35,621 nt of DNA from Ruminococcus sp. (GCA_023665555.1 JAMPDR010000022.1:1-35621), one strand, 5' to 3'; shown: positions 16,414-24,746, counted from the first letter of the stretch. Made by a program: numbers and translations. Notes: generated by a model not told the origin, from the letters alone.

Positions 16414-17133
16414 ATGTCGAAAATTTTTGCACACAGAGGATTCAGCGGAAAATATCCGGAAAACACAATGCTTGCTTTTCAAAAGGCAGTTGAAATCGGT
16501 GTTGACGGAATTGAACTTGACGTACATTTAACAAAAGATAACGTGCTGGTGATTATTCATGACGAGGATATCAAGCGCACATGTAACGGTGAGGGTCTTG
16601 TCAGAGATATGACCTATGAGCAGCTTAAGCAGTTTGACGCGTCAGCAACTTACACAGGTGTATACGGCTTTAACGGTATTCCGACCTTACGTGAATATTT
16701 TGAACTTGTGAAAGATACTGACATTATAACAAACATCGAACTTAAAACAGGTATATTTGAATATCCAACAATTGAGAAACGCGTCATTGACATGATCAAG
16801 GAGTATGGCTTGCAGGAAAAGATTATTCTTTCGTCGTTCAATCATTACACTGTTTTGAGATGTGAGGAAATTGCTCCTGAAATCAAGCGCGGCTTCCTTT
16901 CTGAAAGCTGGCTTATTAACTATGGAAAATACACTGCCGATAACAACGTTCAGTGCTGTCATCCGATTTTCAGATTCCTTTCTGAAGAAACTGTTGCTGA
17001 AATGCACGGTGCAGGCTGTGAAATCAACACATGGACGGTTAATGAATATGAGGACATCAAGCGTCTTTCGGAAATGGGTGTGGATGCACTTATCGGAAAC
17101 TATCCGGACAGAATGATTGAAGTTTTAAGATGA
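16414..17133 (+). CDS. Glycerophosphodiester phosphodiesterase (cytosolic UgpQ type)
   Basis: Hydrolyses glycerophosphodiesters to glycerol-3-phosphate and an alcohol. The 239-residue product has the GDPD signatures AHRG with His7, PENTMLAF, ELDVHLTKD with Glu34 and Asp36, and IHDE with His49; INTWTVN near the C terminus is also typical. There is no signal peptide, so it is probably cytosolic. The ATG at 16414 is preferred to one at 16375 because the family starts at this point and AAAGAAGTG lies just before it. It has its own promoter. Confidence 0.93.
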   Translation: MSKIFAHRGFSGKYPENTMLAFQKAVEIGVDGIELDVHLTKDNVLVIIHDEDIKRTCNGEGLVRDMTYEQLKQFDASATYTGVYGFNGIPTLREYFELVKDTDIITNIELKTGIFEYPTIEKRVIDMIKEYGLQEKIILSSFNHYTVLRCEEIAPEIKRGFLSESWLINYGKYTADNNVQCCHPIFRFLSEETVAEMHGAGCEINTWTVNEYEDIKRLSEMGVDALIGNYPDRMIEVLR

Positions 17134-17205
17134 ATATTATCTAAAACATAAGCAAACTGCGGATAGATTTAAAGCTTCACTAAGATATCTGCCGGAGGAG
17201 TATAC

Positions 17206-17727
17206 ATGACAGAAGTACTGTATGATGTAATGAACGACAGTATATTTACATCAAGAATAGTGTCAGCTATTTCTAATATTGTGCCGATTTTGCTTTTCGT
17301 ATTCCTTGCAGTTCAACTTAAATCATCGGATAAACATGAGAAGAAGTTCAAGATAGGTGCTTCAATTATATTAACTATTTTTATGCTTTTTTGTGTTGTG
17401 AATATCGGCTTTGAATGTAATGATTATTTCAACAATTATTTTGTAAATCAATATAAGAATAATAATTATAAAGTTGCAAACGGATACGTTTCCGTAGATG
17501 ATGTATCTAATGCAGAAATTGAGTTTAGCGTTGGAAAGGCAAAGTTTATTTGCAAAAGCAAAAACTATAACAATCGCGGATATCATATTGAGGATTTTAA
17601 TGAAAAACCGTTCAATGACGGAGATCTTTTAAAGATATATTATGTATCCCGGAATGATGAATCAGTACTGGGAGGATATGAGGATGCTGTAATAGTTAAG
17701 ATAGAGAAGCTGAAAGTTACGTCATAA
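17206..17727 (+). CDS. Small membrane protein of unknown function
   Basis: Not recognised with confidence. The 173-residue product has two membrane segments (about 25-41, IVPILLFVFLAVQL, and about 50-68, ASIILTIFMLFCVVNIGF). An outside domain of mixed polar and aromatic residues follows; its beta-strand pattern (NGYVSVDDVSNAEIEFSVGK, then GDLLKIYYVSRNDES) is reminiscent of DUF3592-type proteins. GGAGGAG at about 17193-17199 gives a good start. It lies 72 bp after the glycerophosphodiesterase gene and ends at a strong terminator. Confidence 0.7.
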   Translation: MTEVLYDVMNDSIFTSRIVSAISNIVPILLFVFLAVQLKSSDKHEKKFKIGASIILTIFMLFCVVNIGFECNDYFNNYFVNQYKNNNYKVANGYVSVDDVSNAEIEFSVGKAKFICKSKNYNNRGYHIEDFNEKPFNDGDLLKIYYVSRNDESVLGGYEDAVIVKIEKLKVTS

Positions 17728-17737
17728 CAAAAGTAAT

Positions 17738-17782
17738 AAAGACTGCAACTAACCTGTATGGTTAGAATTGCAGTCTTTTTTT
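17738..17782. terminator. Strong terminator between convergent genes
   Basis: AAAGACTGCAACTAACC at 17738-17754 pairs with GGTTAG (17760-17765) and TTGCAGTCTTT (17768-17778), with an AA bulge. T7 follows on the plus strand and A-rich sequence precedes it, so it can serve both the plus-strand gene and the converging minus-strand kinase gene. Confidence 0.9.
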
Positions 17783-17795
17783 ACAGATTTTTGTC

Positions 17796-18800
17796 TTAAA
17801 CCGTAGTCTTGTAAAATCTTATAGTAAATCTTGCACCGCCTCCGCGTGCGTTGGATGCTTTGATTGTTCCGTTCTGACCGATAATAACAGCTTGTGCTAA
17901 CGAAAGACCTATGCCAAAACTGTTTACTGAAGAATTCTTGCCTTTATAAAACCGTTCAAATAGATGGGGAATGTCATCTTTTTCAAATCCGCAGCCATTG
18001 TCAGTAATGATAATCTCTGTGAAAACAGGTGTTTCACATGCTGAAACGCTGATTTTGCCGCCAATTGGTGTGTGTTCTGAGCAGTTTTTCAATATGTTTC
18101 CGATTGCTTCAATTGTCCATGCAAGATCGCCCGTGTATGTTTCATTGCGGATGTCAAGTTCCATGGTTTGCTCTCTGACGTCAAGCATAATTGCAAGCGG
18201 TTCTGACGATTTGGATATAAGTTCCTCGACACTGACTTCCTTTTGTTCAAAAGTAACGGTGCCTGCGTCTATTTTTGATATTTTTAAAAGTGTTGTCACA
18301 AGTCTGTCAATTCTGCGAGTCAGTTTTGTTAGTTCGTTTATCAGTTCGATGCGTCTATCTTCGGTTATATCAGGTGCTTGCAAAAGCGACAGTGCAAGAT
18401 TGATGCTTGTCAGCGGTGTTCGAAGCTGATGCGAAATATCTGCAATTGAATCTGACAGATATATCTTTTGTTTTTGCAGTTCCTCAGCCTGCTCACGAAG
18501 TCGGATAATCATTTTTTTGATTTCATTTTCAAGTATTGACAGTTCACCCTCATGCACTTCGCTTATTGTGAAATCGCTCTTGCCGTGCAGAATGTTGTCA
18601 ATGCTGTCAGTCAGAAACCGCATTTTTTCATATCTCGCGGCCGCTGATATCCATGAAACAGTAATAAAAATTATGCAGACGGCGGATGTATAAAGTCCGC
18701 AGCGAATATTAACAATGAAACCGATGAGAATAAGTACAGATGAGATTACCGATATAATAACAGCGGATCTTTTGAATTCGGGGTTTCTCATAATTTTCAT
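17796..18800 (-). CDS. Sensor histidine kinase with very short sensing region
   Basis: Partner of the response regulator directly upstream. The 334-residue product has two membrane segments (about 12-31 and 36-55) joined by only four or five residues, so there is no outside sensing domain; such kinases usually sense at the membrane or through a partner transporter. A coiled coil (about 85-115) leads to the dimerisation helix with phospho-acceptor His124 in SHQLRTPLT. The ATPase domain shows the N box NILKNCSEHT, G1 DNGCGF and G2 FGIGLSLAQ. The start at 18800 is preferred to one at 18818 because AAAGGTG lies 8 bases ahead. The gap to the regulator gene is about 21 bp. Confidence 0.92.
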   Translation of the reverse strand: MKIMRNPEFKRSAVIISVISSVLILIGFIVNIRCGLYTSAVCIIFITVSWISAAARYEKMRFLTDSIDNILHGKSDFTISEVHEGELSILENEIKKMIIRLREQAEELQKQKIYLSDSIADISHQLRTPLTSINLALSLLQAPDITEDRRIELINELTKLTRRIDRLVTTLLKISKIDAGTVTFEQKEVSVEELISKSSEPLAIMLDVREQTMELDIRNETYTGDLAWTIEAIGNILKNCSEHTPIGGKISVSACETPVFTEIIITDNGCGFEKDDIPHLFERFYKGKNSSVNSFGIGLSLAQAVIIGQNGTIKASNARGGGARFTIRFYKTTV

Positions 18801-18821
18801 AGAAAATTCACCTTTCATTGT

Positions 18822-19493
18822 TTATTCGCCGAGCATATATCCGAGTCCCCTGACGGTGCGGATTATGCTTGGGTTCTGAGCATCGTCTTCAATTTTGTCA
18901 CGCAGTCGTTTGATATATACGGTGAGTGTGTTGTCATTGACAAAGTCACCTGCAACATCCCAAATTTCAGCAAGCAGGTTTGCCCTTGAAAGCACCACTC
19001 CCGGATTGTTGAGAAACACAAGAAAAAGACGATATTCAAGTGCGGAAAGAAAAACATCTTTTCCGTTTTTTGTGACAATACCTTTATCCATGTCAACTGT
19101 TACATTGCCAAAAGAAGCAATTGACTGAGTTTTGCCGTATCTTCTCAAAACCGATTTGATTCGCGAAATTAGCTCACGCGGACGATAAGGCTTTTCAATG
19201 TAATCATCAGCGCCCATGTCAAGTCCTGTCACGACACTGTATTCATCACCTGACGCTGTGAGGAAAATAACCGGTGTATCTGATTTTGCTTTGATTGCCG
19301 AACATACTGCAAAGCCGTTGCCGTCTGCAAGAAAAATATCGAGCAGCAGCAGATCATAGCTTGTATTCGCAATCTTTTCAAGAGCGGCAGTTTGTCCCGT
19401 AGCATAGTCAACGGCGATGCTCTCTTTTGAGAGGATTTCCGAAAGAGCAGTTACGATGTTCATGTCATCTTCAACAAGAAGTATTTTAATCAT
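18822..19493 (-). CDS. OmpR-family response regulator
   Basis: A 223-residue two-domain regulator. The receiver domain has acidic Glu8, Asp9 and Asp10, phospho-acceptor Asp52 in LLLLDIFLADG, Thr in FLTASG and Lys in IEKPYRPREL. The C-terminal winged helix ends in DNTLTVYIKRLRDKI and RTVRGLGYML. The ATG at 19493 is preferred to one at 19526 because the family starts MIKILLVEDD and GGGAAGTGAAG precedes it. Together with the kinase gene it forms a two-gene operon. No BceAB- or MacB-type ABC transporter gene lies next to it, although such transporters often accompany this type. Confidence 0.93.
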   Translation of the reverse strand: MIKILLVEDDMNIVTALSEILSKESIAVDYATGQTAALEKIANTSYDLLLLDIFLADGNGFAVCSAIKAKSDTPVIFLTASGDEYSVVTGLDMGADDYIEKPYRPRELISRIKSVLRRYGKTQSIASFGNVTVDMDKGIVTKNGKDVFLSALEYRLFLVFLNNPGVVLSRANLLAEIWDVAGDFVNDNTLTVYIKRLRDKIEDDAQNPSIIRTVRGLGYMLGE

Positions 19494-19527
19494 GATCTTC
19501 ACTTCCCATTTAATTATTACTGTCATA

Positions 19528-19556
19528 ATTATAGCGCGTATTTATTTTTTTCGCAA
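19528..19556 (-). promoter_or_regulatory. Promoter of the two-component operon
   Basis: On the minus strand TTGCGA (19551-19556) and TATAAT (19528-19533) are separated by exactly 17 bp. Just upstream, about 19560-19580, TAATGA occurs twice in direct orientation 14 bases apart (start to start), a possible autoregulatory site. Confidence 0.6.
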
Positions 19557-19653
19557 CCTTAATGACATAATCGTAATGAAAGAAAGTTTCGCCGATAGAG
19601 CCATTTGCCATGTGTTTCCCCGCATATTGGACACTCCTGTTGGTTATTACAGG

Positions 19654-19682
19654 TTGATTTAATTTAAGAAATCACTTATAAT
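19654..19682 (+). promoter_or_regulatory. Promoter of the YhcH-GH29 gene group
   Basis: TTGATT at 19654-19659 and TATAAT at 19677-19682 with 17-bp spacing. The inverted repeat CCTGT-N8-ACAGG at 19636-19653 abuts the -35 and could bind a regulator. Confidence 0.65.
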
Positions 19683-19724
19683 ATAAGTATCTAATATGAT
19701 AATTTTATTGATAGGATGTTAACT

Positions 19725-20189
19725 ATGATTTTTGATGATATTCATAATATTTCCGATTATTTTGAGCAATTGCCGCTTTTGAAAAAAGTTGAAGAGTTTG
19801 TTCAAAAATTTAATGCTGAAAAACTTTCCGACGGAAGATATGAAATTGACGGAAAGCGAGTTTTTGCAATGGTTCAGTCATACCGTTCAAAGCCGCAAAC
19901 ACCCGATATGATGTTTGAGGCGCATAAAAAGTATATTGATGTGCAGTATATCGCAAATGGAATCGAAAAGATACGTTGGGCGAAACTTGAAAAAGTTGAT
20001 ATGGTCGAAGAGCGTTATACCAAAGGGGAAGATATTGCATTTTATGAGGGTGATGCCGCCTTTGATTTTGTTCTGACAAAAAATACATTTTTAGTTTTGT
20101 ATCCCAATGATGCGCATCTTCCAGGACTCAGTGCGGATAAAGATGTTAATGTGAGAAAGATAGTGTTCAAAATCCTGATTGAACAATGA
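19725..20189 (+). CDS. YhcH/YjgK/YiaL family protein
   Basis: A 154-residue cupin-like protein of the YhcH/YiaL/TabA/EbgC family. Members occur in sugar-use operons and are thought to act as sugar anomerases or small carbohydrate-handling enzymes. Family features are the N-terminal MIFDDI, FEAHKKYIDVQYI (metal-ligand His and Asp region), and the late LYPNDAHLPGL with its conserved His. Two in-frame ATGs exist; AGGATG at 19714-19719 fits the second (19725). It begins a group of four closely spaced genes that ends with a GH29 fucosidase, which fits sugar metabolism. Confidence 0.85.
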   Translation: MIFDDIHNISDYFEQLPLLKKVEEFVQKFNAEKLSDGRYEIDGKRVFAMVQSYRSKPQTPDMMFEAHKKYIDVQYIANGIEKIRWAKLEKVDMVEERYTKGEDIAFYEGDAAFDFVLTKNTFLVLYPNDAHLPGLSADKDVNVRKIVFKILIEQ

Positions 20190-20209
20190 AATAACGAAAG
20201 GAGAAACGT

Positions 20210-20545
20210 ATGGCTTCGAATATTGAATTTGTAAAATATGTTGCAGATCAGATTGCAGATGCAGGAGAAATTACATATAAAAAGATGTTTGGCGAATATG
20301 GTATATATTGCGACTCAAAAATTTTCGGTGTTATTTGTGATAATCAGCTCTTTATCAAAATTACCGAAGCAGGCATATCTATTGCACCTGATATGTTAAC
20401 AGGATCTCCGTATAATGGAGCAAAACCTCATTTTTTGATTGAGGATGTTGACAACGGGGAGTTTTTGACTGAACTTGTGAGGAAAACTGCGAAACAGCTT
20501 CCTTTGCCGAAACCGAAGAAAAACAGACAGAAAACAACCAAATAA
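20210..20545 (+). CDS. TfoX N-terminal domain protein
   Basis: A 111-residue protein consisting only of the TfoX/Sxy N-terminal domain: VADQIADAG, then KKMFGEYGIYCDSKIFGVICDNQLFIK and a C-terminal basic tail. In Proteobacteria the longer TfoX controls competence, but stand-alone forms in Firmicutes have no settled function. AAAGGAG lies before the ATG and it is 20 bp after the YhcH-type gene. The transfer of a competence role here is not justified. Confidence 0.85.
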   Translation: MASNIEFVKYVADQIADAGEITYKKMFGEYGIYCDSKIFGVICDNQLFIKITEAGISIAPDMLTGSPYNGAKPHFLIEDVDNGEFLTELVRKTAKQLPLPKPKKNRQKTTK

Positions 20546-20558
20546 AGGGAGAATGAAA

Positions 20559-20909
20559 ATGTTATTTATAGAATATCCTAAATGCGGCACCTGCCAAAAA
20601 GCAAAAAAGTGGCTTGAAGAAAACGGATTTGAGTTTGAATCAAGAAATATTAAAGAGCAGAATCCAAAATTTGATGAATTGAAAATGTGGTATCAACAAA
20701 GCGGTATGCCGCTGAAGAAGTTTTTCAATACCAGCGGTTTACTTTATAAATCAATGAATCTTAAAGATAAACTTCCTCAAATGAGTGAGGATGAACAGTT
20801 GCAATTGCTTGCAACAGACGGTATGCTTGTTAAGCGTCCGATCATAGTGGCAGATGATGAAGTGCTGACAGGCTTTCGCGAAAAAGAGTGGAGTGAAAAG
20901 TTGAGGTGA
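20559..20909 (+). CDS. ArsC/Spx-family thioredoxin-fold protein
   Basis: A 116-residue member of the ArsC/Spx/YffB family. It has CGTC near the N terminus (Cys9 and Cys12) and the family Arg-Pro motif in LVKRPIIV. This family includes arsenate reductases, the transcription factor Spx and many uncharacterised reductases; the CxxC form without arsenic genes nearby does not allow a choice. The ATG at 20559 is preferred over 20553 because AAAGGGAG ends at 20551 and needs spacing. The gene ends 6 bp before the fucosidase start. Confidence 0.85.
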   Translation: MLFIEYPKCGTCQKAKKWLEENGFEFESRNIKEQNPKFDELKMWYQQSGMPLKKFFNTSGLLYKSMNLKDKLPQMSEDEQLQLLATDGMLVKRPIIVADDEVLTGFREKEWSEKLR

Positions 20910-20915
20910 ACAGAT

Positions 20916-22268
20916 ATGACTGAGCAGGAAAGACTGGATATTTATACATCAATCGTACCTAATGAGCGTCAATTGATGATACAGGATATTAAGTTTTATG
21001 CTTTTGTGCATTATACAGTGAATACGTTTACAGGTAAGGAGTGGGGCGACGGTAAAGAATCTCTGTCAGTTTTCAACCCTACATCACAAGATACCGATCA
21101 GTGGTGTGAAGCGATTAAAGCGGCAGGAATGAAGGGTGTGGTGCTAACGTGTAAGCATCATGACGGATTTTGTCTTTGGCCGACAAAAACGACCGAGCAT
21201 TGCATAAGAAACAGTCCATATAAAAACGGCAAAGGCGATGTCGTTCGAGAGGTGGCAGAGTCATGTGAAAAATACGGATTGAAATTTGGAGTATATCTTT
21301 CACCGTGGGACAGAAACAGTCCGCTTTACGGAACGGATGCATATAACGATTTTTACATAGAACAGCTTACAGAACTTCTTACAAATTATGGTGAGATTTT
21401 CATGCTCTGGCTCGATGGCGCATGCGGTTCAGATGCGGACGGAAAGCCAAAGCAGAAATATGACTTTGAACGCATATGGTCAACGGCACTGAAACTTCAG
21501 CCGAACATTGTTTTGTCTGACTGTGCACCTGATGTGCGTTGGGTTGGCAACGAAAGCGGGATAGCACGAGAAAGTGAGTGGAATGTTGTTCCGAAGTTCC
21601 AATATGAAGTGCAGAATATTGCCGCAAATTTTCAAAGCGATGATAACATGAAAAAATTCCAAAAGCGAAGCAAGGATGTTATGGCGGCGGACATTGGTTC
21701 AAGGGATTTTCTTGCTTCTTATGATTCTTTTATCTGGTATCCCGCAGAGGTCGATGTTTCAATCAGAAGAGGATGGTTTTATCATCCGACAGAAATTTTT
21801 ACGCTTAAGTCACTGAAACATTTGATGAAAATATATTATGGTTCAGTCGGTAGTAACAGTCTTTTGATTTTGAACATACCGCCGAATAAAAAGGGGCAGT
21901 TTTGCAAGGCTGATGTGCGCCGTCTTAAGCAGATGGGAGAGTGGCTGAGAAAAGAGGATGAGTGCGTAATAGAAAGCTGCTGCACAGTTTCTGATGACAA
22001 AATGAAATTTGACATATCCTTTGAAAAGCAATCGGTTGACAGAATTCGTTTCAGTGAGGACACGACCAAATCACAGCGAATAGAAAGTTTTAAAATTTAT
22101 GCGAATGACGAATGTGTTTACAGTGGCACAGTAGTAGGCTTTTCAAAAATTGCAATTTTCAAAAAAGCGGTTGTTACGGATAGATTACAGCTTGTGATTG
22201 AGCAATGCAGGAAAGAACCGTATATTGAAAAAATTGAGGTTTGCAAAACTGGTGCGTATCGTATATGA
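20916..22268 (+). CDS. GH29 alpha-L-fucosidase (cytosolic)
   Basis: Retaining glycosidase that releases L-fucose from glycans. The 450-residue product has the family pattern: KFYAFVHYTVNTFTGKEWG at the N terminus, CKHHDGFCLWPTKTTEHC (substrate-binding His pair), GLKFGVYLSPWDR, and the nucleophile in MLWLDGACG (Asp167). A C-terminal beta-sandwich-like domain follows from about residue 350. There is no signal peptide, so it should act on imported oligosaccharides. GAGGTGA overlaps the end of the ArsC-type gene, and the ATG is 6 bp after it. No fucose kinase or aldolase lies nearby. Confidence 0.92.
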   Translation: MTEQERLDIYTSIVPNERQLMIQDIKFYAFVHYTVNTFTGKEWGDGKESLSVFNPTSQDTDQWCEAIKAAGMKGVVLTCKHHDGFCLWPTKTTEHCIRNSPYKNGKGDVVREVAESCEKYGLKFGVYLSPWDRNSPLYGTDAYNDFYIEQLTELLTNYGEIFMLWLDGACGSDADGKPKQKYDFERIWSTALKLQPNIVLSDCAPDVRWVGNESGIARESEWNVVPKFQYEVQNIAANFQSDDNMKKFQKRSKDVMAADIGSRDFLASYDSFIWYPAEVDVSIRRGWFYHPTEIFTLKSLKHLMKIYYGSVGSNSLLILNIPPNKKGQFCKADVRRLKQMGEWLRKEDECVIESCCTVSDDKMKFDISFEKQSVDRIRFSEDTTKSQRIESFKIYANDECVYSGTVVGFSKIAIFKKAVVTDRLQLVIEQCRKEPYIEKIEVCKTGAYRI

Positions 22269-22345
22269 CATATGAAAAAGTCTATAAATTATGTCGATAA
22301 TTTGTTCTTTAATGTTAACAAACTATAAATTATTTTAAATATTTA

Positions 22346-22374
22346 TTGTTATTCACTTTTCAGACTGATATAAT
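22346..22374 (+). promoter_or_regulatory. Extended -10 promoter for the Cys-module protein
   Basis: TTGTTA at 22346-22351, 17-bp spacing, TATAAT at 22369-22374 with an upstream TG (TGATATAAT). The start would lie near 22381, about 48 bp before the ATG. Confidence 0.65.
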
Positions 22375-22428
22375 TATCAGTAACAATTGTAAAATTTTGT
22401 CAAATTGTGCTGAAAGGTGTCGAAGTCT

Positions 22429-24420
22429 ATGTTCGAAAAGAATAAGCCTGTCATAAAAAAGCTTATTTTGTTCTGCATGGCACTGCTCTGTTCATCACTG
22501 TCAATCAAATATGTAACGCTTTCGGTTCATTCTATTCAGATTGAAAACGAAAGCGTTTTCTATTATAAAAATCAGAACGCTTGCAATCATGAGCACTCTG
22601 TTTATGCTGACATAAAACCTGCCACATGCACAGAAAACGGCTTTACCGAGGGTATATTCTGCATTGATTGCGGGCAATGGGTTTACGGCCATGAAACCAT
22701 TGAAAAGAATAATCACAAGTATTACACAGTGGTAACACCGCCGACATGTAATTTTGAAGGATATACTACACATATTTGTGAATACTGCAATGATTATTAC
22801 ATTAATTCTATAGTTGAACCGCTTGGACACGATCGAAGCATTATTATGGATTTTACAGATTCGACCTGCACAAATATCGGAACTAAAACAGCTAAATGTT
22901 CAACATGCGGTGAAATTGAAACGGTTGAAATACCGCTTAAAGCGCATACGCACAGCGATTGGATCGTTGACGCTGTTGCCGATTGCACAAACAGCGGTCA
23001 GCGCCACATCTCTTGCAACGTATGCAAACAGGTGCTTCAATTTGAGGTATCCGCACCTTTGGGACATCATTATACCGTCACACATATGTCGCCTACATGT
23101 GTAAAAGAGGGAGTGGATCTTTACACATGTTCAGCATGCGGAAACAGCTATAGTGAGGTCGTATCGCCTAAACTTAATCACGATTTAACAGATTGGCAAG
23201 AAATACAGGCGGCGGGATGCACACAAAACGGAGTGCGTGAAAGAAAATGCTTAAACTGTGATTATATTGAAAAATCAGAAATTGGTGCTGTTGGACATAA
23301 GACATCATCATGGATAACGGATAAAGTTCCCGACTGTGAAAACAGCGGATACAGACATCGTGACTGTACTGTATGCAAGCAGACTGTTGCAACGGAAAGC
23401 ATACCTGCCAAAGGCCATAAAATTGTCACGCAGAAAGCAGTTGCGGCAACATGCACCTCTGACGGAAAAACCGAGGGTTCACAATGTTCCGTTTGCAAAA
23501 AGACACTGAAAGCACAAACTGTAATCAAAGCTGTTGGTCACAAAACAAAGAACACAAAAACTGCCGCAACAACAAGCAAAAACGGAAGCTACGGTACAAC
23601 CTGCTCCGTTTGTAAAAAGGCAATTACGTCAACGGTAATTCCGAAAATTGCTTCTGTTAAACTTTCTGCCGCCTATTTTTCATATGACAAAAAGGTCAAA
23701 ACTCCGGAAGTGATAATCAAGGACAGTAAAGGCAAAACGCTCAAACGCAGTACAGATTATACACTGAAATATGACAGCGGAAGAAAGAATATCGGCACTT
23801 ACAGTGTTAATGTTACCTTCAAAGGAAACTACAGCGGCACTAAAAAGCTTACCTTTAAAATTCTGCCTAATAAGCCGAATGTCATTACAGCATCACAAAC
23901 CACCTCGTCAGTCAAACTTACATGGAGCAAAGTTACAGGTGCAGCCGGATACACAGTATATCAATATGACTCAAAGAAAAAGACATACGTCAAACTTTAC
24001 AGTACAACCAAAACAAACTATCAAATCAAAAAACTGAAATCTGCAACAATATATAAGTTTGCCGTGAAAGCCTATGCCAAGGTTAATAAGACGACTTACT
24101 TCAGCAACTCATATAGAGATATCTCAATTGCCACTCTGCCTACCGTTCCAACGTTCAAAGTAACCGCAGGCAGTAAAAAAGCAACGATAACCTGGAACAA
24201 GGTGAGCGGTGCAAGCGGATATGTAATATACATGTCAACAAGTAAGGACGGAACATTTAAAAACATTGCATCCGTCAAATCGAGTGCATCAGCGAAGTAT
24301 GAAAAAAGCGGGCTTACCAAGGGCAAAACATATTATTTTAAAATCCGTGCATATAAAACGGTCGGCAAGATTAAGGTTTATAGTGCATATTCGGCCGTTA
24401 AGAGTGTGAAGGTTAAGTGA
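22429..24420 (+). CDS. Secreted protein with nine Cys-x2-Cys modules, MBG-like and two fibronectin-III domains
   Basis: Function unknown. The product (663 residues from the ATG at 22429, with AAAGGTG at 22413-22419) starts with a signal peptide (KPVIKKLILFCMALLCSSLS). Residues about 45-405 contain nine modules of about 40 residues with the pattern T-C-x3-G-x5-7-C-x2-C, most ending in G-H: CIDC, CEYC, CSTC, CNVC, CSAC, CLNC, CTVC, CSVC, CSVC. An MBG/YDG-like beta domain follows (FSYDKKVKTPEV to KGNYSGTKKLTFKI), then two fibronectin-III domains with the WSKVTGAAGYTVY and WNKVSGASGYVIY repeats. The ending KSVKVK has no anchor. The Cys/His pattern suggests zinc- or disulfide-stabilised stalk modules. 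It has its own promoter. Confidence 0.85.
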   Translation: MFEKNKPVIKKLILFCMALLCSSLSIKYVTLSVHSIQIENESVFYYKNQNACNHEHSVYADIKPATCTENGFTEGIFCIDCGQWVYGHETIEKNNHKYYTVVTPPTCNFEGYTTHICEYCNDYYINSIVEPLGHDRSIIMDFTDSTCTNIGTKTAKCSTCGEIETVEIPLKAHTHSDWIVDAVADCTNSGQRHISCNVCKQVLQFEVSAPLGHHYTVTHMSPTCVKEGVDLYTCSACGNSYSEVVSPKLNHDLTDWQEIQAAGCTQNGVRERKCLNCDYIEKSEIGAVGHKTSSWITDKVPDCENSGYRHRDCTVCKQTVATESIPAKGHKIVTQKAVAATCTSDGKTEGSQCSVCKKTLKAQTVIKAVGHKTKNTKTAATTSKNGSYGTTCSVCKKAITSTVIPKIASVKLSAAYFSYDKKVKTPEVIIKDSKGKTLKRSTDYTLKYDSGRKNIGTYSVNVTFKGNYSGTKKLTFKILPNKPNVITASQTTSSVKLTWSKVTGAAGYTVYQYDSKKKTYVKLYSTTKTNYQIKKLKSATIYKFAVKAYAKVNKTTYFSNSYRDISIATLPTVPTFKVTAGSKKATITWNKVSGASGYVIYMSTSKDGTFKNIASVKSSASAKYEKSGLTKGKTYYFKIRAYKTVGKIKVYSAYSAVKSVKVK

Positions 24421-24577
24421 AGAAAATTAGGTTTGATAAACTTATTGCCGTATGCGGTAAAATCAGCAAGTGAAGTGGGGCAATTTAAAAATCTTGAAAG
24501 ATTTATAAAGCCGATCATAACTCACACATGCATCTGTAGACAGTCTGAGTCTGTTTGTATAATTTCGGCATTTTATA

Positions 24578-24606
24578 TTGACAAACAGAATACAGTCACA
24601 TATAAT
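24578..24606 (+). promoter_or_regulatory. Perfect consensus promoter of the sulfoquinovose operon
   Basis: TTGACA at 24578-24583, exactly 17 bp, TATAAT at 24601-24606: a full consensus sigma-A promoter. Such strength normally needs a repressor. The -10 overlaps the palindrome at 24602-24630. The 326-bp gap from 24421 otherwise contains AT-rich sequence with a few weak stems and no gene. Confidence 0.85.
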
Positions 24607-24630
24607 TAATTAACAACGTTAATTAATTAT
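24602..24630. promoter_or_regulatory. Candidate ROK operator O1 (over the -10)
   Basis: A perfect inverted repeat with two 13-bp arms and a 3-bp spacer; its core is TTAAC-AAC-GTTAA at 24610-24622. It covers the -10 and transcription start, as expected for repression. The same core half-sites recur at 24710-24722. Confidence 0.7.
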
Positions 24631-24704
24631 GGCGAAGTTAAAATCAAAGTATATTACAAACAGTAACTGAATTTAAAGTGACTTCGGTGAGGCTGTCTAA
24701 CAAA

Positions 24705-24727
24705 ATTGATTAACTAAGTTAACTAAT
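24705..24727. promoter_or_regulatory. Candidate ROK operator O2
   Basis: TTAAC-TAA-GTTAA at 24710-24722, with partly matching flanks (ATT outside left, AAT outside right). Its centre (24716) is exactly 100 bp from that of O1 (24616). It lies just before the AAGGAGG at 24732-24738 of the first gene, so a bound repressor could loop DNA or block elongation. Confidence 0.65.
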
Positions 24728-24746
24728 TATCAAGGAGGTTTGAGTT

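Noticed and set aside
20559-20909. Arsenate reductase gene of an arsenic resistance operon
   Set aside because: No arsenic regulator, efflux pump or chaperone gene nearby; the family also includes Spx and other reductases.
22560-23640. CRISPR-like or DNA-level tandem repeat array
   Set aside because: The periodicity is at protein level only (Cys modules); there are no identical DNA repeats with unique spacers.
24421-24577. Terminator after the Cys-module gene (TTGCCG-TATG-CGGTAA and AAATCTT-GA-AAGATTT stems)
   Set aside because: Both stems are short and neither is followed by a T-run on the plus strand.
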